Positions 52,973 through 62,341 are shown, counted from the stretch's first letter. The stretch: DNA of 64,000 nt from Egicoccus sp. AB-alg2 (GCF_041821065.1 NZ_JBGUAX010000003.1:310001-374000), one strand, 5' to 3'. A program made the numbers and translations. Notes: generated from the letters alone by a model not told the origin.

Positions 52973-54034
52973 TCACCCGGGCGGCAGCGAGGTGGGCAGG
53001 CACGTCGGCGCGTCGTCGGTCAGGCGGGGCACGCCGTCGTCGTCGATCTCCGCGGGCACGAGACAGGCCGAGGTCGTGCCGTCGGGCTCCACCGTCCACC
53101 GCGCGAGCGCGGTGCGGGCACCGTCGTCCGAAAAGCGGGGCCAGACGAAGTTGCCGAGGTTCCAGAACACGGCCGCACCGTCGACCTGCTCGACCGGCTG
53201 CAGGCGATGGGCGTGATGGCCGAACACGACGTCCGCCCCGGCGGCGGCCATGGCCTGCGCCTTCTGCCGGTCCTCGGGCCGCGGCTCGAGCGCGCCCTCC
53301 TCACCCCAGTGGACGCTCACCACGACGAGGTCCGCATCTGCCTTGGCCCGTGCGACGGAGCGGGCCATTCGCTCGGCGTCGTAGCCGGTGGCCTGGCCCG
53401 GCGCGTCCCCGTACGCGATCCAGTCCGGCTCCGGTACCACGCCGCCGAAGCCGAGCACGGCGACCCGCCAGCCCGCGACGTCGAGGAACTGCGGCTCGTG
53501 GGCTCGCGCCTCGTCCGGGCCGACCCCGACGGTACGCAGGCCCGTGCGCTCCACCCGCTCGACCGACGCCAGCATGAGGTCGAGCCCGTGGTCCCCGGCG
53601 TGGTTGTTCGCGAGCGTGACGAGGTCGACGCCGGCGTCACGCATCGCCGGCAACGCGGCGGGATCGCACCGGAAGACGAACTGCTTGTCCTGCGCCACGC
53701 CACCCTCGCCGACCGGGCACTCGAGGTTGACCGCCACGACGTCAGCGCCGTGGAACGCCTCGCGGACGCCGTCCCAGACGGCGTCGGGACCGTGACGCCG
53801 CAGGGCAGGCACGTAGTCGGGGTCCAGGCTCACGTCGCCGGTGTGGACGATCACGAGCCGTCCGCGCGCGGGTGGATCTGTCGGCTCCGGACCTTCCGTC
53901 GGTTCCGGACCCGCCGTGTGGCCGTCGTCCGTCGTCGGCTCGTCCGTGGTCGACGGCGGGGGAACGTAGGCCTGCTGGTCCGTCGGCGGCGCCGCGGGCG
54001 GACGGAGGGGGAGGGCGACGACCAGCAGCAGCAC
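52973..54034 (-). CDS. CapA-family metallophosphatase-like protein
   Basis: About 353 residues. The PGA_cap (CapA) domain spans roughly 57-320: VHTGDVSLD, VNLECPVG, LANNHAGDHG, VSVHWGEE and FGHHAH give the metallophosphoesterase-like ligands. An acidic Thr/Pro/Glu linker (20-55) follows a short hydrophobic N terminus. Family members work in poly-gamma-glutamate synthesis or are uncharacterised; no CapB/C is nearby. The first canonical start is GTG at 54034, yet the open frame continues about 28 codons upstream and encodes a fuller membrane anchor without ATG, GTG or TTG, so the start is uncertain. Confidence 0.8.
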   Translation of the reverse strand: MLLLVVALPLRPPAAPPTDQQAYVPPPSTTDEPTTDDGHTAGPEPTEGPEPTDPPARGRLVIVHTGDVSLDPDYVPALRRHGPDAVWDGVREAFHGADVVAVNLECPVGEGGVAQDKQFVFRCDPAALPAMRDAGVDLVTLANNHAGDHGLDLMLASVERVERTGLRTVGVGPDEARAHEPQFLDVAGWRVAVLGFGGVVPEPDWIAYGDAPGQATGYDAERMARSVARAKADADLVVVSVHWGEEGALEPRPEDRQKAQAMAAAGADVVFGHHAHRLQPVEQVDGAAVFWNLGNFVWPRFSDDGARTALARWTVEPDGTTSACLVPAEIDDDGVPRLTDDAPTCLPTSLPPG

Positions 54035-54175
54035 GGCGAGCCCGGCCAGGGTGGCCGCGGCGAGCCAGGGCGAGGGAAGTCGGAACGCGCGGATGTCGGG
54101 GACCCGGGTCGGAGACGGCGCGGGAGCCTAGTTGGCCGTGCGACCACGGCCCGGCAACCACGCCGCCCCCGGCGC

Positions 54176-55426
54176 TCAGGTCGCGGTCGCGCGTGCCACC
54201 GCCGCGGCAGGCGCGGGTCGACCCACCCCCGCCGCGGCGACCAGGACGAGTCCCGCCGCGGCGACGGCAGCGCCGGCCAGGAACACGGACGGGCGGCCGA
54301 ACAGCGCCGCCACGATCCCCATCGCCGCCGGTCCGAGCCCGAAGGCGAGGTCGATGAACGCCGAGGTGGTGGCCATCACCTGCCCGCGCTCGCGGGCCGG
54401 GACGCCGGCGACCGCCAGCGCGAAGACCGACGGGGTGAGCAGCGCGATGCCGACGCCGAAGACGGCCGTGCCCAGGAGCAGGCCGCCGGGCTGGCGCCAC
54501 GAGCCGATCGTCGCGAGCCCGACGAGCGACAGCGTCAGGGCCAGCCGGATGGCGCGGCCGTGCCCCAGCACGTCGGGCAGGCGGGCCCCGAGGCTGCGGA
54601 CCAGGACGACCGTGCCGGAGAACAGCAGCAGCACGAGCCCCGCCCCGCGCATGCCCAGGTCGCCGACGTGCAGGGGCACGAACGCCACGAACCCCGCCAT
54701 CCCGACGATGCTGGCCAGGAGCACCACCCCCGGCAGGAGACCGGCGGGGTGGACCAGACGTCGCGGCGACCTCGTGGCCGGCGGGCTGTCGATCGCGTCG
54801 GCGGGGCGGGTCTCCGGGGTGCGCAGGACGAGTCCGACGGCGATCAGCGCCGCGGCCGCCGACCCCAGCCACACGGCGGTGAAGCCGGTCCGGGCCAGCA
54901 GCGCCTCGGCCAGCAGCGGGCCGACTCCGATGCCGAGGTAGAGGGCGAGGGACGCCAGGCTCATCGCCTCGCCGCGGCGTTCGGGTGGTGCGAGGTCGGT
55001 GAAGGCGGTCGCCATGCCGACGAAGAACAGGGCCTCGCCCGCGCCGCTGACCAGTCGGATCCCCGCCAGCACGCCGGGTGTGTCCGCCAGGCCGTAGGCG
55101 GCGACGGATGCGGCGACGATCGTGGCGCCCGCCAGCATCAGTGGCCGTCGCCCACGGCGGTCGCCGAGGATGCCGGCGACGGGCCGCAGCAGCACGGCGG
55201 AGACGCTGAAGACGCCGAACGTGAACCCGACGGCCACGTCGCCGCCGCCGAGGGGACCCTCGACGTAGCGCGGCAGCGCCGGGATCAGCATGCCCACCCC
55301 GGTGAAGTAGGCGAGCGACGCCGCGGCGACGGCCGCGAACGTCGAGGTGAACAGGCGCGGGCGTGGCGCCGCCGCCGCCGCGCCGTCCGTCGTGGGCGAG
55401 AGATCGGGCCGGTTGCCGGGTCGCAC
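54176..55426 (-). CDS. MFS transporter (12-TM, drug-exporter-like)
   Basis: Protein of 416 residues with about twelve membrane segments. Motif A after the second segment reads GILGDRRGRRPLM, and GAGEALFFVGMATAF fits the fourth/fifth-helix region. This resembles the YfcJ/NarK-unlike, arabinose-exporter-like class of MFS efflux proteins; the substrate is unknown. The GTG at 55426 has GGAGG 7 nt upstream; 18 upstream in-frame residues are Arg/Gly-rich and rejected. It is divergent from the HD-GYP regulator. Confidence 0.88.
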   Translation of the reverse strand: MRPGNRPDLSPTTDGAAAAAPRPRLFTSTFAAVAAASLAYFTGVGMLIPALPRYVEGPLGGGDVAVGFTFGVFSVSAVLLRPVAGILGDRRGRRPLMLAGATIVAASVAAYGLADTPGVLAGIRLVSGAGEALFFVGMATAFTDLAPPERRGEAMSLASLALYLGIGVGPLLAEALLARTGFTAVWLGSAAAALIAVGLVLRTPETRPADAIDSPPATRSPRRLVHPAGLLPGVVLLASIVGMAGFVAFVPLHVGDLGMRGAGLVLLLFSGTVVLVRSLGARLPDVLGHGRAIRLALTLSLVGLATIGSWRQPGGLLLGTAVFGVGIALLTPSVFALAVAGVPARERGQVMATTSAFIDLAFGLGPAAMGIVAALFGRPSVFLAGAAVAAAGLVLVAAAGVGRPAPAAAVARATAT

Positions 55427-55517
55427 CGTCGGTCCTCCGAGTTGGTGTCCCGCGAGCCTGCGCCCGTGACGCCGTCGCACGCATCGGTAGGGCTACCCAT
55501 GTACGGCGCGGCGTGCG

Positions 55518-57158
55518 ATGGTGGAGCGGTCGCGGACCGGCCGGCTCGACGGGGGCGTACCTGGACCGGGCGAAGCCGCGAGGCGGACGGCGGGAATGGG
55601 CGGCGCGGTGGGCATGACGGCGACGGACGACCTGCGCCTGGCGGACCTGCTGGCCGCCCTGTCGGTGGCGACCGACCTCGGCATGGGACACGAGTCGGAG
55701 AAGGCGGTGCGCTCGTGCCTGCTCGCGACCAGCCTCGCCCGGGCCTGCGGGCTGCGCGAGGTCGAGGTTCGCGACGTGTACTACTCCTCGATGCTGCTGC
55801 ACCTCGGCTGCACGGCACCGGCGCACGAGCTGGCGCACATGACCGGCGACGAGCGACGGTTCCTCGCCCGTGCCGAGGGCACCGACGACGCGTCCCTGCG
55901 CGCGTCGCTGCAGCTGCTGGGCGTCGTCGGCGAGGGCACCGGCCTGCACCGCCCCCAGTACCTGGCGCGCCTGCTGGGGGCGGGCACCGCCGGCGCGACG
56001 ACGATCATGCGCGCCACCTGCGAGGTCGGCTCGCGCATGGCCGACCGCCTGCACCTCGGCGACGGGGTCAGCGCGGCGTTGCGGGCGAGCACCGAGGTGT
56101 GGGACGGCAGCAGCGGCGCCTTCCGGACCGGCGGTGAGGACATCCCGGTCCCGGCCCGGTTCGCCCTGTTGGCCGCCCAGGTGGTGCTCTGGGACCGCGT
56201 CGGCGGTCCGGGCGCCGCCGCGACCGTGGTCCGTGAGCGCGCCGGCCACTGGTTCGCGCCCGACGTCGCCGCGACGTTCCTCGCCGGCAGCGAGTCGCAC
56301 CTGCGCGAGCTCGCCGGGGTCGACGTCTGGGCGGCGGTCCTGGCCGCGGAGCCGGAACCGCACCGCCACGTCCCGGCGGGCCAGGTGGACGCGGTGGCGG
56401 CCGTCTTCGCGGACATGGTGGACCTCAAGACGCCGTTCACCCACGGTCATTCCCGCGCGGTCGCCGAGCTCGCCGTCGGGGCCGCGGCCCGCCTCGGTCT
56501 GGACGAGGCGGCGCGTGCGCGTGTGCGCCGTGCCGGGCTGCTGCACGACCTCGGTCGGGTCGCCGTCTCCTCGGCGGTGTGGGAACGCCCGGGCGCACTC
56601 ACGACCAGTCACTGGGAACAGGTGCGCCTGCATCCGTACCACACCCAGCGGATCCTCGATCGCTCGCAGGTGCTGGCACCCCTGGCACGGATCGCCGGGA
56701 TGCACCACGAACGGCACGACGGCTCCGGCTACCACCACGGGCTCGCCGGCAGCGCCATCCCGGTCGAGGCGCGCCTGCTGGCCGCGGCGGACGCGTTCCA
56801 GGCCATGACGCAGGCCCGTGCGCACCGTCCGGCCCACCCGCCGGGCGCGGCGGCCGACCACCTCGTCTCCGAGGCCGCCCGTGGCCGCTTCGACGTGGAC
56901 TGCGCCCGCGCCGTCACCGAGGCGGCCGGCGAGCGGACCGTCCGGCGCCCGCGGACGTGGCCGGCCGGGCTGACCGATCGCGAGGTCGAGGTGCTCCGGC
57001 TGCTCGCGGCCGGCGACCGCAACCGGGAGATCGCGAGCCGGCTGCGCATCTCCCCGCGGACGGCCGAGCACCACGTGCAGGCCATCTACGCCAAGATCGG
57101 TGGGTCGACCCGTGCCGCCGCGGCGGTGTTCGCGATGGAGAACGCCCTGCTGCACTGA
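55518..57158 (+). CDS. HD-GYP-like domain fused to a LuxR DNA-binding domain
   Basis: Up to 546 residues. An N-terminal HD-like region (LGMGHESEKAVRSCL, YYSSMLLHLGC) precedes an HD-GYP-type domain with HGHSRAVAELA, LLHDLGRVAV, RLHPYHTQRIL and HHERHDGSGYHHG; the GYP is GYH. The metal His/Asp ligands seem kept. A LuxR helix-turn-helix ends the protein (LTDREVEVLRLLAAGDRNRE, SPRTAEHHVQAIYAKIG). It could couple cyclic-dinucleotide breakdown or sensing to transcription. The start is uncertain: ATG 55518, 55596 and 55614 are all possible, and conserved-looking sequence begins after 55614. Confidence 0.85.
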   Translation: MVERSRTGRLDGGVPGPGEAARRTAGMGGAVGMTATDDLRLADLLAALSVATDLGMGHESEKAVRSCLLATSLARACGLREVEVRDVYYSSMLLHLGCTAPAHELAHMTGDERRFLARAEGTDDASLRASLQLLGVVGEGTGLHRPQYLARLLGAGTAGATTIMRATCEVGSRMADRLHLGDGVSAALRASTEVWDGSSGAFRTGGEDIPVPARFALLAAQVVLWDRVGGPGAAATVVRERAGHWFAPDVAATFLAGSESHLRELAGVDVWAAVLAAEPEPHRHVPAGQVDAVAAVFADMVDLKTPFTHGHSRAVAELAVGAAARLGLDEAARARVRRAGLLHDLGRVAVSSAVWERPGALTTSHWEQVRLHPYHTQRILDRSQVLAPLARIAGMHHERHDGSGYHHGLAGSAIPVEARLLAAADAFQAMTQARAHRPAHPPGAAADHLVSEAARGRFDVDCARAVTEAAGERTVRRPRTWPAGLTDREVEVLRLLAAGDRNREIASRLRISPRTAEHHVQAIYAKIGGSTRAAAAVFAMENALLH

Positions 57159-57206
57159 GGCGCAGCGGGTGGCACCAGAGACGCGGTGGGCGGGCGGCCC
57201 CTGGAC

Positions 57207-58892
57207 TCACCACTCGACGGCGTCGGTGGCCCCGTCGCTGATGGTCTCGTAGGTCCGATGGCTGCGCAGCAACAGGAACGGGTCACGCTCGAGCGCCCGC
57301 TCCCACAGGGCCTCCATCGCCATCGTCGCCGCCACGTCGCCGCGTTCCCACAGCTGTGCCGTCAGTTCGCTGTAGACCCACGGCCGCCCGGGGATGCTCA
57401 GCAGGTCGTCGAGGAGCTCCTCGAAGGCGATCGCGTCGGGGACGGTGTCGGTGGTCAGGAGGCGGTCGAGGACGGTGCGCGCCTCCACCTCGACGAGCCG
57501 TCCGGCGCGCAGCTCGGCCAGGACGTCCACGCCGCGTTCGAGCAGGCACTCGGTCACGGCATGGAGGCGTGTCGCGTCGGCGATGGCGACCACGGGATGG
57601 CCGGCGGCCAGCCCGGCGGCGAACGCGTCGGCGACCCACTCGGCCAGCACCCGCTCGTCGCGGTAGTAGAGGACGCGCTGCTGCTGCGCGGACGTGGTGG
57701 CGTGGACGGGATCCGCGGGCGTCGGGGCGGGCGGCTCGGCCGGCACGTCCGGGACCACGGCGAGTAGTGCCCGGAACTCGGGAGCCGTCAGCGGCCCGTG
57801 TGCCCCGTCGCCCTGCAACAGGTCGAAGCCGAGGTCGTCGAGGAGCAGCCGCTGGTCCGGCGTGGCGACCCCGGCGGCGACGACCTCCATGTCGTAGGCG
57901 TGCACGACCGTGCGGACCGCCTTGACGACGAACATGCCGGCGGGATCGAGCAGCGCGTCCACGAGCGACGGATCGAGCTTGCAGGCATCGACCGGCAGCT
58001 CACGCAGCTGGATCAGCGAGGCGTTGCAGGCCCCGAACCGGTCCAGCACGATCCGCGCGCCCGTGGCGGCGACGGCCTGGAGCGAGGCGCCCGCCAGTGG
58101 CACGTCGGCCACGACACGTTCGTCGAACTCCAGCCACACGTCCTCGGGTCGCACCCCGAACCGTCGGCAGGCACCGGTGACCGCGCGGACGAGCGGTGTC
58201 GGGTCCGCGACGAGGCCGCCCGGCACGTCGACCGCGACGAACATGCCCGTCGGCCAGCGGGACCGCTCGGCGATGGCCTGCTCGACCATCCAGACGCCCA
58301 GTTCGGTGCTGGAGTCGGCGTGCGCCGCCGCTTCCAGCACGGCCTCGTGCTCGAGCGTGGCCCCTGCCGGCGCGTCCCAGCGCAGGCGCACCTCGGCGCC
58401 CGCGACGGTGTCGGTCGACGGGATGACCAGTGGCTCGAACACCAGCCGGACCTGCGCGTCGTCCAGACCCTGACGGAGCGCCTCCGTCGCCTGTCTCGGG
58501 TCGGTCACGAGGCCGCGGCCGAGGCGGCCGCCCCCGGTCGGCACGACGGCGGCCAGCGTCCGCGCCCGCACCTGCGGGCGTGCCGGCAGGTGCGGTCGAC
58601 CGTCCGGGCCGGGGGCGACTTCGGCCAGCGGGGTCGACGCGGCCCGGGCCGCCGCGACGGTCACCAGCGCCGGGACGACGGTCAGCAGGCCGGCCACGAC
58701 GGCGACGACCTCGTGCGTCCAGAGGTCACGCAGTCCGTACGCGACCATGGCGGCGTCGTGGGAGCCGACCCACAGGGCGACGAGGTGGCCGAGCACCGCC
58801 GTGCCGGCCAGGAGCCACACCACGTCCGGTGCCAGGGGGTCGTCGAGTCGTCGCGTGTGCTCGGGGGAGCGGAGGCGCTGACGGACGTCCAC
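57207..58892 (-). CDS. Degenerate EAL domain / MEDS sensor protein
   Basis: Protein of 561 residues. Two membrane segments (about 24-44 and 60-82) precede an EAL-like domain (about 131-370) and a MEDS (DcmR-type) domain (about 395-550; VLYYRDERVLAEWVADAF). EAL signature positions are changed: EALLR is EVRLR, DDFGTG is DRFGAC (283-288), and the E of GVET is Ala343. c-di-GMP hydrolysis is therefore unlikely; ligand binding remains possible. The GTG at 58892 has GGAGAG 7 nt upstream. It is divergent from the two-component pair. Confidence 0.8.
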   Translation of the reverse strand: MDVRQRLRSPEHTRRLDDPLAPDVVWLLAGTAVLGHLVALWVGSHDAAMVAYGLRDLWTHEVVAVVAGLLTVVPALVTVAAARAASTPLAEVAPGPDGRPHLPARPQVRARTLAAVVPTGGGRLGRGLVTDPRQATEALRQGLDDAQVRLVFEPLVIPSTDTVAGAEVRLRWDAPAGATLEHEAVLEAAAHADSSTELGVWMVEQAIAERSRWPTGMFVAVDVPGGLVADPTPLVRAVTGACRRFGVRPEDVWLEFDERVVADVPLAGASLQAVAATGARIVLDRFGACNASLIQLRELPVDACKLDPSLVDALLDPAGMFVVKAVRTVVHAYDMEVVAAGVATPDQRLLLDDLGFDLLQGDGAHGPLTAPEFRALLAVVPDVPAEPPAPTPADPVHATTSAQQQRVLYYRDERVLAEWVADAFAAGLAAGHPVVAIADATRLHAVTECLLERGVDVLAELRAGRLVEVEARTVLDRLLTTDTVPDAIAFEELLDDLLSIPGRPWVYSELTAQLWERGDVAATMAMEALWERALERDPFLLLRSHRTYETISDGATDAVEW

Positions 58893-58966
58893 GGGGGTTC
58901 TCTCCTGCGGGAGCGGGCAGCCACGGCGAACGACCACCGAGGACGTCCGACGTCCGAGGTCGAACC

Positions 58967-58989
58967 GCGACCACGTCCGACATGGTCGC
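58967..58989. promoter_or_regulatory. Inverted repeat between the EAL-MEDS gene and the response regulator
   Basis: GCGACCA (58967-58973) and TGGTCGC (58983-58989) are perfect 7-bp arms around 9 nt. Nearby CGTCCGA is repeated three times, including within a GGACGTCC palindrome (58941-58948). The 295-bp divergent region 58893-59187 holds no gene; this is the best operator candidate in it. Confidence 0.35.
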
Positions 58990-59187
58990 TGCGAGCGCGC
59001 TCCCCCCCGAGAGCTCACCTCGATGCACGTGGTGCAGCGTCGGCCCGGTGGTGAGCCGTGGGTCGCCGGGGAGTGTCGCGGCAGGGGCGCGCATGCGCGC
59101 GATCCGCTTGCGCCATCTTGGTGGTGGCACGAACATGTCAGTCGCGCGACGGGGTCGCCGGAGGCACCTGGCCGCCGAGAGGGCGAT

Positions 59188-59895
59188 GTGAACGCACGCG
59201 CAGGGACGGCGAGGACGACGGTGGTCCTGGTCGACGACCACCAGGTCTTCGCCCAGGCCCTGCGCGACACGCTCGTGCACCAGGGCATCGACGTCGTGGG
59301 TGTGGCGAACCGCCTGCGGCCGGTCCGCGGGCTCGTCGATCGCCTGCGCCCGCAGGTCGTCGTCATGGACGTCCGCCTGCCGGACGGCGACGGCACCCGC
59401 GCGACGGCCGAACTGACGCGTCGGTCGCCAGATACCCGGGTCCTGTTGCTGTCGGCCTCGAGCGGTCCGGAGCTGCTTGCGCAGGCCGTGGAATCCGGTG
59501 CGGCCGGGTTCCTGCCGAAGACGGCCAGCCTGCCCGAGGTGGTCGACGGCATCCGGCAGATCGCCGCCGGCCACGTGCTGTTCACCCCGATCGAACTGCG
59601 TTCGGCCACGACGGCGCTGCGGGATCGCGACGTGCGCTCGGCCGAGTTGACCGCCCGCGAGCGCGAGGTCCTGCAGTTGCTCGCGGAACCCTGCTCGACC
59701 GAGGAGATCGCCCGGCGGCTCGTGATCTCTCGGCACACGGTGCGCAACCACGTGCGCAACCTCATGGCGAAGCTGGGCGTACACACGAAGCTGGAGGCCG
59801 TCACGCTGGCGATCCGCAACGGATGGGTGGCGCCGGTCGACGGGGTGGACGGCCGGTCGGCCACAGCACCGCAACGGCTCGGGAACGGCCGGTAG
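59188..59895 (+). CDS. NarL/FixJ-family response regulator
   Basis: Protein of 235 residues: receiver domain (about 10-130; VLVDDHQVFAQAL with Asp16/17, phosphoacceptor Asp61 in VMDVRLPDGDG, Lys in LPKTAS) and LuxR-type helix-turn-helix (about 155-220; LTAREREVLQLLAEP, SRHTVRNHVRNLMAKLGV). GAGAGGG lies just before the GTG at 59188; the longer frame to 59023 has no support. The sensor kinase starts on the base after its stop, so the pair is certainly coexpressed. Confidence 0.92.
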   Translation: MNARAGTARTTVVLVDDHQVFAQALRDTLVHQGIDVVGVANRLRPVRGLVDRLRPQVVVMDVRLPDGDGTRATAELTRRSPDTRVLLLSASSGPELLAQAVESGAAGFLPKTASLPEVVDGIRQIAAGHVLFTPIELRSATTALRDRDVRSAELTAREREVLQLLAEPCSTEEIARRLVISRHTVRNHVRNLMAKLGVHTKLEAVTLAIRNGWVAPVDGVDGRSATAPQRLGNGR

Positions 59896-61341
59896 GTGGC
59901 CGCCCGGGCCGGGTTCGACGACGGGGACGACATGGAGGCCGCAGCCGATCCGAGTCGCGGCGCCGTCCACGACGCGCGCAACGCCGCCCTGATCGGCCCA
60001 CTCGTCGAGGCGGCGCCGATCGGCCTGGGCGTGGTCGACGACACCCTGCGGTTCCGTTACGTGAACGCGCACCTCGGGAAGCTGCACGACCGCCCCGCCG
60101 AGGTCCACGTGGGGCACCCCGTCGTCGACGTGTTGCCGGACCTGTGGCCGTCGATCGAGCCGCTGCTGCGACGCGCCCTCGACGGTGAGGTCCTGGTCGA
60201 CGAACTCGTCACCGGTCCGTCACCGGCGGATGCCGCCGACGTCCGACACTGGCTGGCCAGCCTCTTCCCCCTGCGCCGGGGGACCGGCCGGCGGGCGGTC
60301 GGAGTCGTCGTGCGCGACGTCACGGCCCCGCACCGCGCCCAGGAGCGCCTCGGGCACAGCGAACGCCTCCTCGCGGAGGCCGAGCGTGTCGCCCGACTGG
60401 GCAGCTGGGAGTGGCTGGTCGAGCAGGACGTCGTGACCATGTCCGACGAGATGCGGCGCATCCTCGGCCACGACCCCGACGAACGGTTCGGCTACGGGAC
60501 CCTGCTCGCCGGCATCCATCCCGACGACGTGGAGGGCTTCGCGGCGCTGGTCGACCATGCTCTGCGGGCCGGTGGTTCGTACGAGAGCCGTTACCGCTAC
60601 CAGCGGCCCGACGGGCGCGTCCGCGTGCTCCACGAACGCGGTGAGTGCGTGGCGGACGACGGACGGGCCGTACGGATGCTCGGCACCGTGCAGGACGTCA
60701 CCGAGGAGGTCGAGCGGCAGCGGGAGCGGGCCGAGTTGCTGCACCGCAGCGTCACCGCCGCCGACGACGAACGCCAGCGGCTGGCGGAACGGCTGCACGA
60801 CGACGTCGTCCAGGTGCTGGCCGCCACGGACCTGCGTCTGCAGCTGCTGGGCCAGCAGGCGGACGTCGGCGTCGAGCACGTCCGGCGCCTGGTCGCGGAG
60901 GCGGTCGACGCCCTCCGCCGCACGATCCTGGAGCTGGCGAGTGCGGACGTCGTTGACGGCGGGCTGGCATCCGCCGTGTCGGCGTACGCACACCGGCTGC
61001 TGGAGGTCGACGGGATCGCGGTCGACGTCGCGGTCGACGGCGTCGACGACCTCCCGGACGACGTCGCGCTCACGGCCTACCGGATCACCCAGGAGGCGCT
61101 CGCGAACGTCCGTCGGCACGCGCACGCCCGGCACGTGCGCGTCGAGGTGCGCCGGGAGGGCGACGCCCTGCGCGGCGAGGTCGTCGACGACGGCCGCGGA
61201 CTGCCGGACGGCTCGCTCGAGTCGCCGGGGCACCTCGGCCTGCGACTCATGCGCGAGCGCGCCGAGGTCCTGGGCGGCCACGCGAGCGTGACCCGGGCCC
61301 AGCCGCGGGGTACCCGGGTCAGCTGGGACCTGCCGGCCTGA
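59896..61341 (+). CDS. NarX/DegS-type histidine kinase with two PAS domains
   Basis: Protein of 481 residues without membrane segments. Two PAS domains (about 31-145 and 165-270; the second has GSWEWLVEQD and HPDDVEGF with a PAC end TVQDVTEE) precede a HisKA_3 dimerisation domain with phosphoacceptor His301 in AERLHDDVVQ and a HATPase domain (QEALANVRRHAHA, DDGRGLPDGS, HLGLRLMRERAEVLGG). This is the cognate sensor of the adjacent NarL-type regulator. The soluble PAS layout suggests a cytosolic signal such as redox, oxygen or a small ligand. Confidence 0.9.
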   Translation: MAARAGFDDGDDMEAAADPSRGAVHDARNAALIGPLVEAAPIGLGVVDDTLRFRYVNAHLGKLHDRPAEVHVGHPVVDVLPDLWPSIEPLLRRALDGEVLVDELVTGPSPADAADVRHWLASLFPLRRGTGRRAVGVVVRDVTAPHRAQERLGHSERLLAEAERVARLGSWEWLVEQDVVTMSDEMRRILGHDPDERFGYGTLLAGIHPDDVEGFAALVDHALRAGGSYESRYRYQRPDGRVRVLHERGECVADDGRAVRMLGTVQDVTEEVERQRERAELLHRSVTAADDERQRLAERLHDDVVQVLAATDLRLQLLGQQADVGVEHVRRLVAEAVDALRRTILELASADVVDGGLASAVSAYAHRLLEVDGIAVDVAVDGVDDLPDDVALTAYRITQEALANVRRHAHARHVRVEVRREGDALRGEVVDDGRGLPDGSLESPGHLGLRLMRERAEVLGGHASVTRAQPRGTRVSWDLPA

Positions 61342-61467
61342 CACGCGGCGGCACAGGCCCGTCACAGGTCGGTGACAGGCCCTCCGCGCACGGTGGTGGT
61401 GATGACGGCGCGAGCGACGCGCCGCACCGCCGGTCCGGCGGCCCACCACCTCGACGGAGAACCTTCC

Positions 61468-62304
61468 ATGGGCACGACACGACACCCGGTCGACACCACG
61501 TCCGCTCGCGCCAGCGGCGACCCCACGGACGCTGCCGGCACGCCACCCGAGCACCGGCCGCCGAGCCCGCAGCAGCACGCCCTGCCGCTGTCGATCCTGC
61601 TGCATCTGCTGCCGGGCGCGGCCCTGACCGTCTTCATCGTCCTCGCCGCGCCCGTGGTGCGGGCGGCGGGCTTCCCGTCCGTGTTCGCGCTGTTCGTCGG
61701 CATCCCGCTGGTCATCGTCCCGATCGAGCTCGGCATCCTGCTGCTCCACGCCAGGCGGGCGACGGGCTCCTTCTCGTTGCGCGCCACCGTCGTCTACCGC
61801 GAGCGAATGGCCACCCGCCGCCTGGTGCCGATGGTGCTCGGACTGTTCGCCTGGTTCACCGTGCTGCTGGCGCTGGCGACCGCCGTGCTGGACGAATGGA
61901 TCGCCGCCCGGTTCTTCACCTGGGTGCCCGACGCCATCCTGCAGTTCTCGGCCGTGCAGGAGGCCGGCGAGTCGGCCCCTGCCGCGGCCACGCTCGTCAT
62001 GATCGTCGTCGCGTTCGTGTTCAACGGCGTCGTCGGTCCGGTGACCGAGGAGCTGTACTTCCGTGGCTACCTGCTGCCGCGCATCGACCGGTACGGGCGG
62101 TGGGCGCCGGTGCTCAACACGGTGCTGTTCTCGCTCTACCACTTCTGGACGCCGTGGCAGAACCTGACCCGGATCGTGGGTTTCCTCCCGCTGACGTGGG
62201 TGGCGTGGCGCCGCCGTAGCACGCAGGTCGCCATGGCCGCGCACGTGACCATCAACCTCGTCTTCCTGCTGGGCCTGCTCGCCCTCGTGGCCGGCGGTTC
62301 CTGA
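61468..62304 (+). CDS. CPBP-family intramembrane metalloprotease
   Basis: Protein of 278 residues. A polar Thr/Pro/Ala N terminus (1-40) precedes about seven membrane segments. The Rce1/CPBP motifs are TEELYFRGYLLP (EExxxR), LYHFWTPWQN and HVTINL. The ATG at 61468 has GGAG 8 nt upstream and is preferred over 61372. It is the second CPBP protein in the window and is not closely similar to the one at 18.6-19.6 kb. No bacteriocin-like peptide gene is seen nearby. Confidence 0.85.
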   Translation: MGTTRHPVDTTSARASGDPTDAAGTPPEHRPPSPQQHALPLSILLHLLPGAALTVFIVLAAPVVRAAGFPSVFALFVGIPLVIVPIELGILLLHARRATGSFSLRATVVYRERMATRRLVPMVLGLFAWFTVLLALATAVLDEWIAARFFTWVPDAILQFSAVQEAGESAPAAATLVMIVVAFVFNGVVGPVTEELYFRGYLLPRIDRYGRWAPVLNTVLFSLYHFWTPWQNLTRIVGFLPLTWVAWRRRSTQVAMAAHVTINLVFLLGLLALVAGGS

Positions 62305-62323
62305 CCGTGCTGCCACGGGGTGG

Positions 62324-62341
62324 CGACGCGCCGGGGCGTCG
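62324..62341 (+). terminator. Hairpin after the CPBP gene
   Basis: CGACGC (62324-62329) and GCGTCG (62336-62341) form a 6-bp GC-rich stem; a smaller stem CCGTG/CACGG (62305-62318) directly follows the stop. No U-run. Tentative. Confidence 0.3.

Noticed and set aside
52553-56137. 1194-residue plus-strand frame and its 1137-residue minus-strand counterpart
   Set aside because: Both cross several real genes on both strands and have low-complexity Arg/Gly/Asp composition; high-GC shadows.
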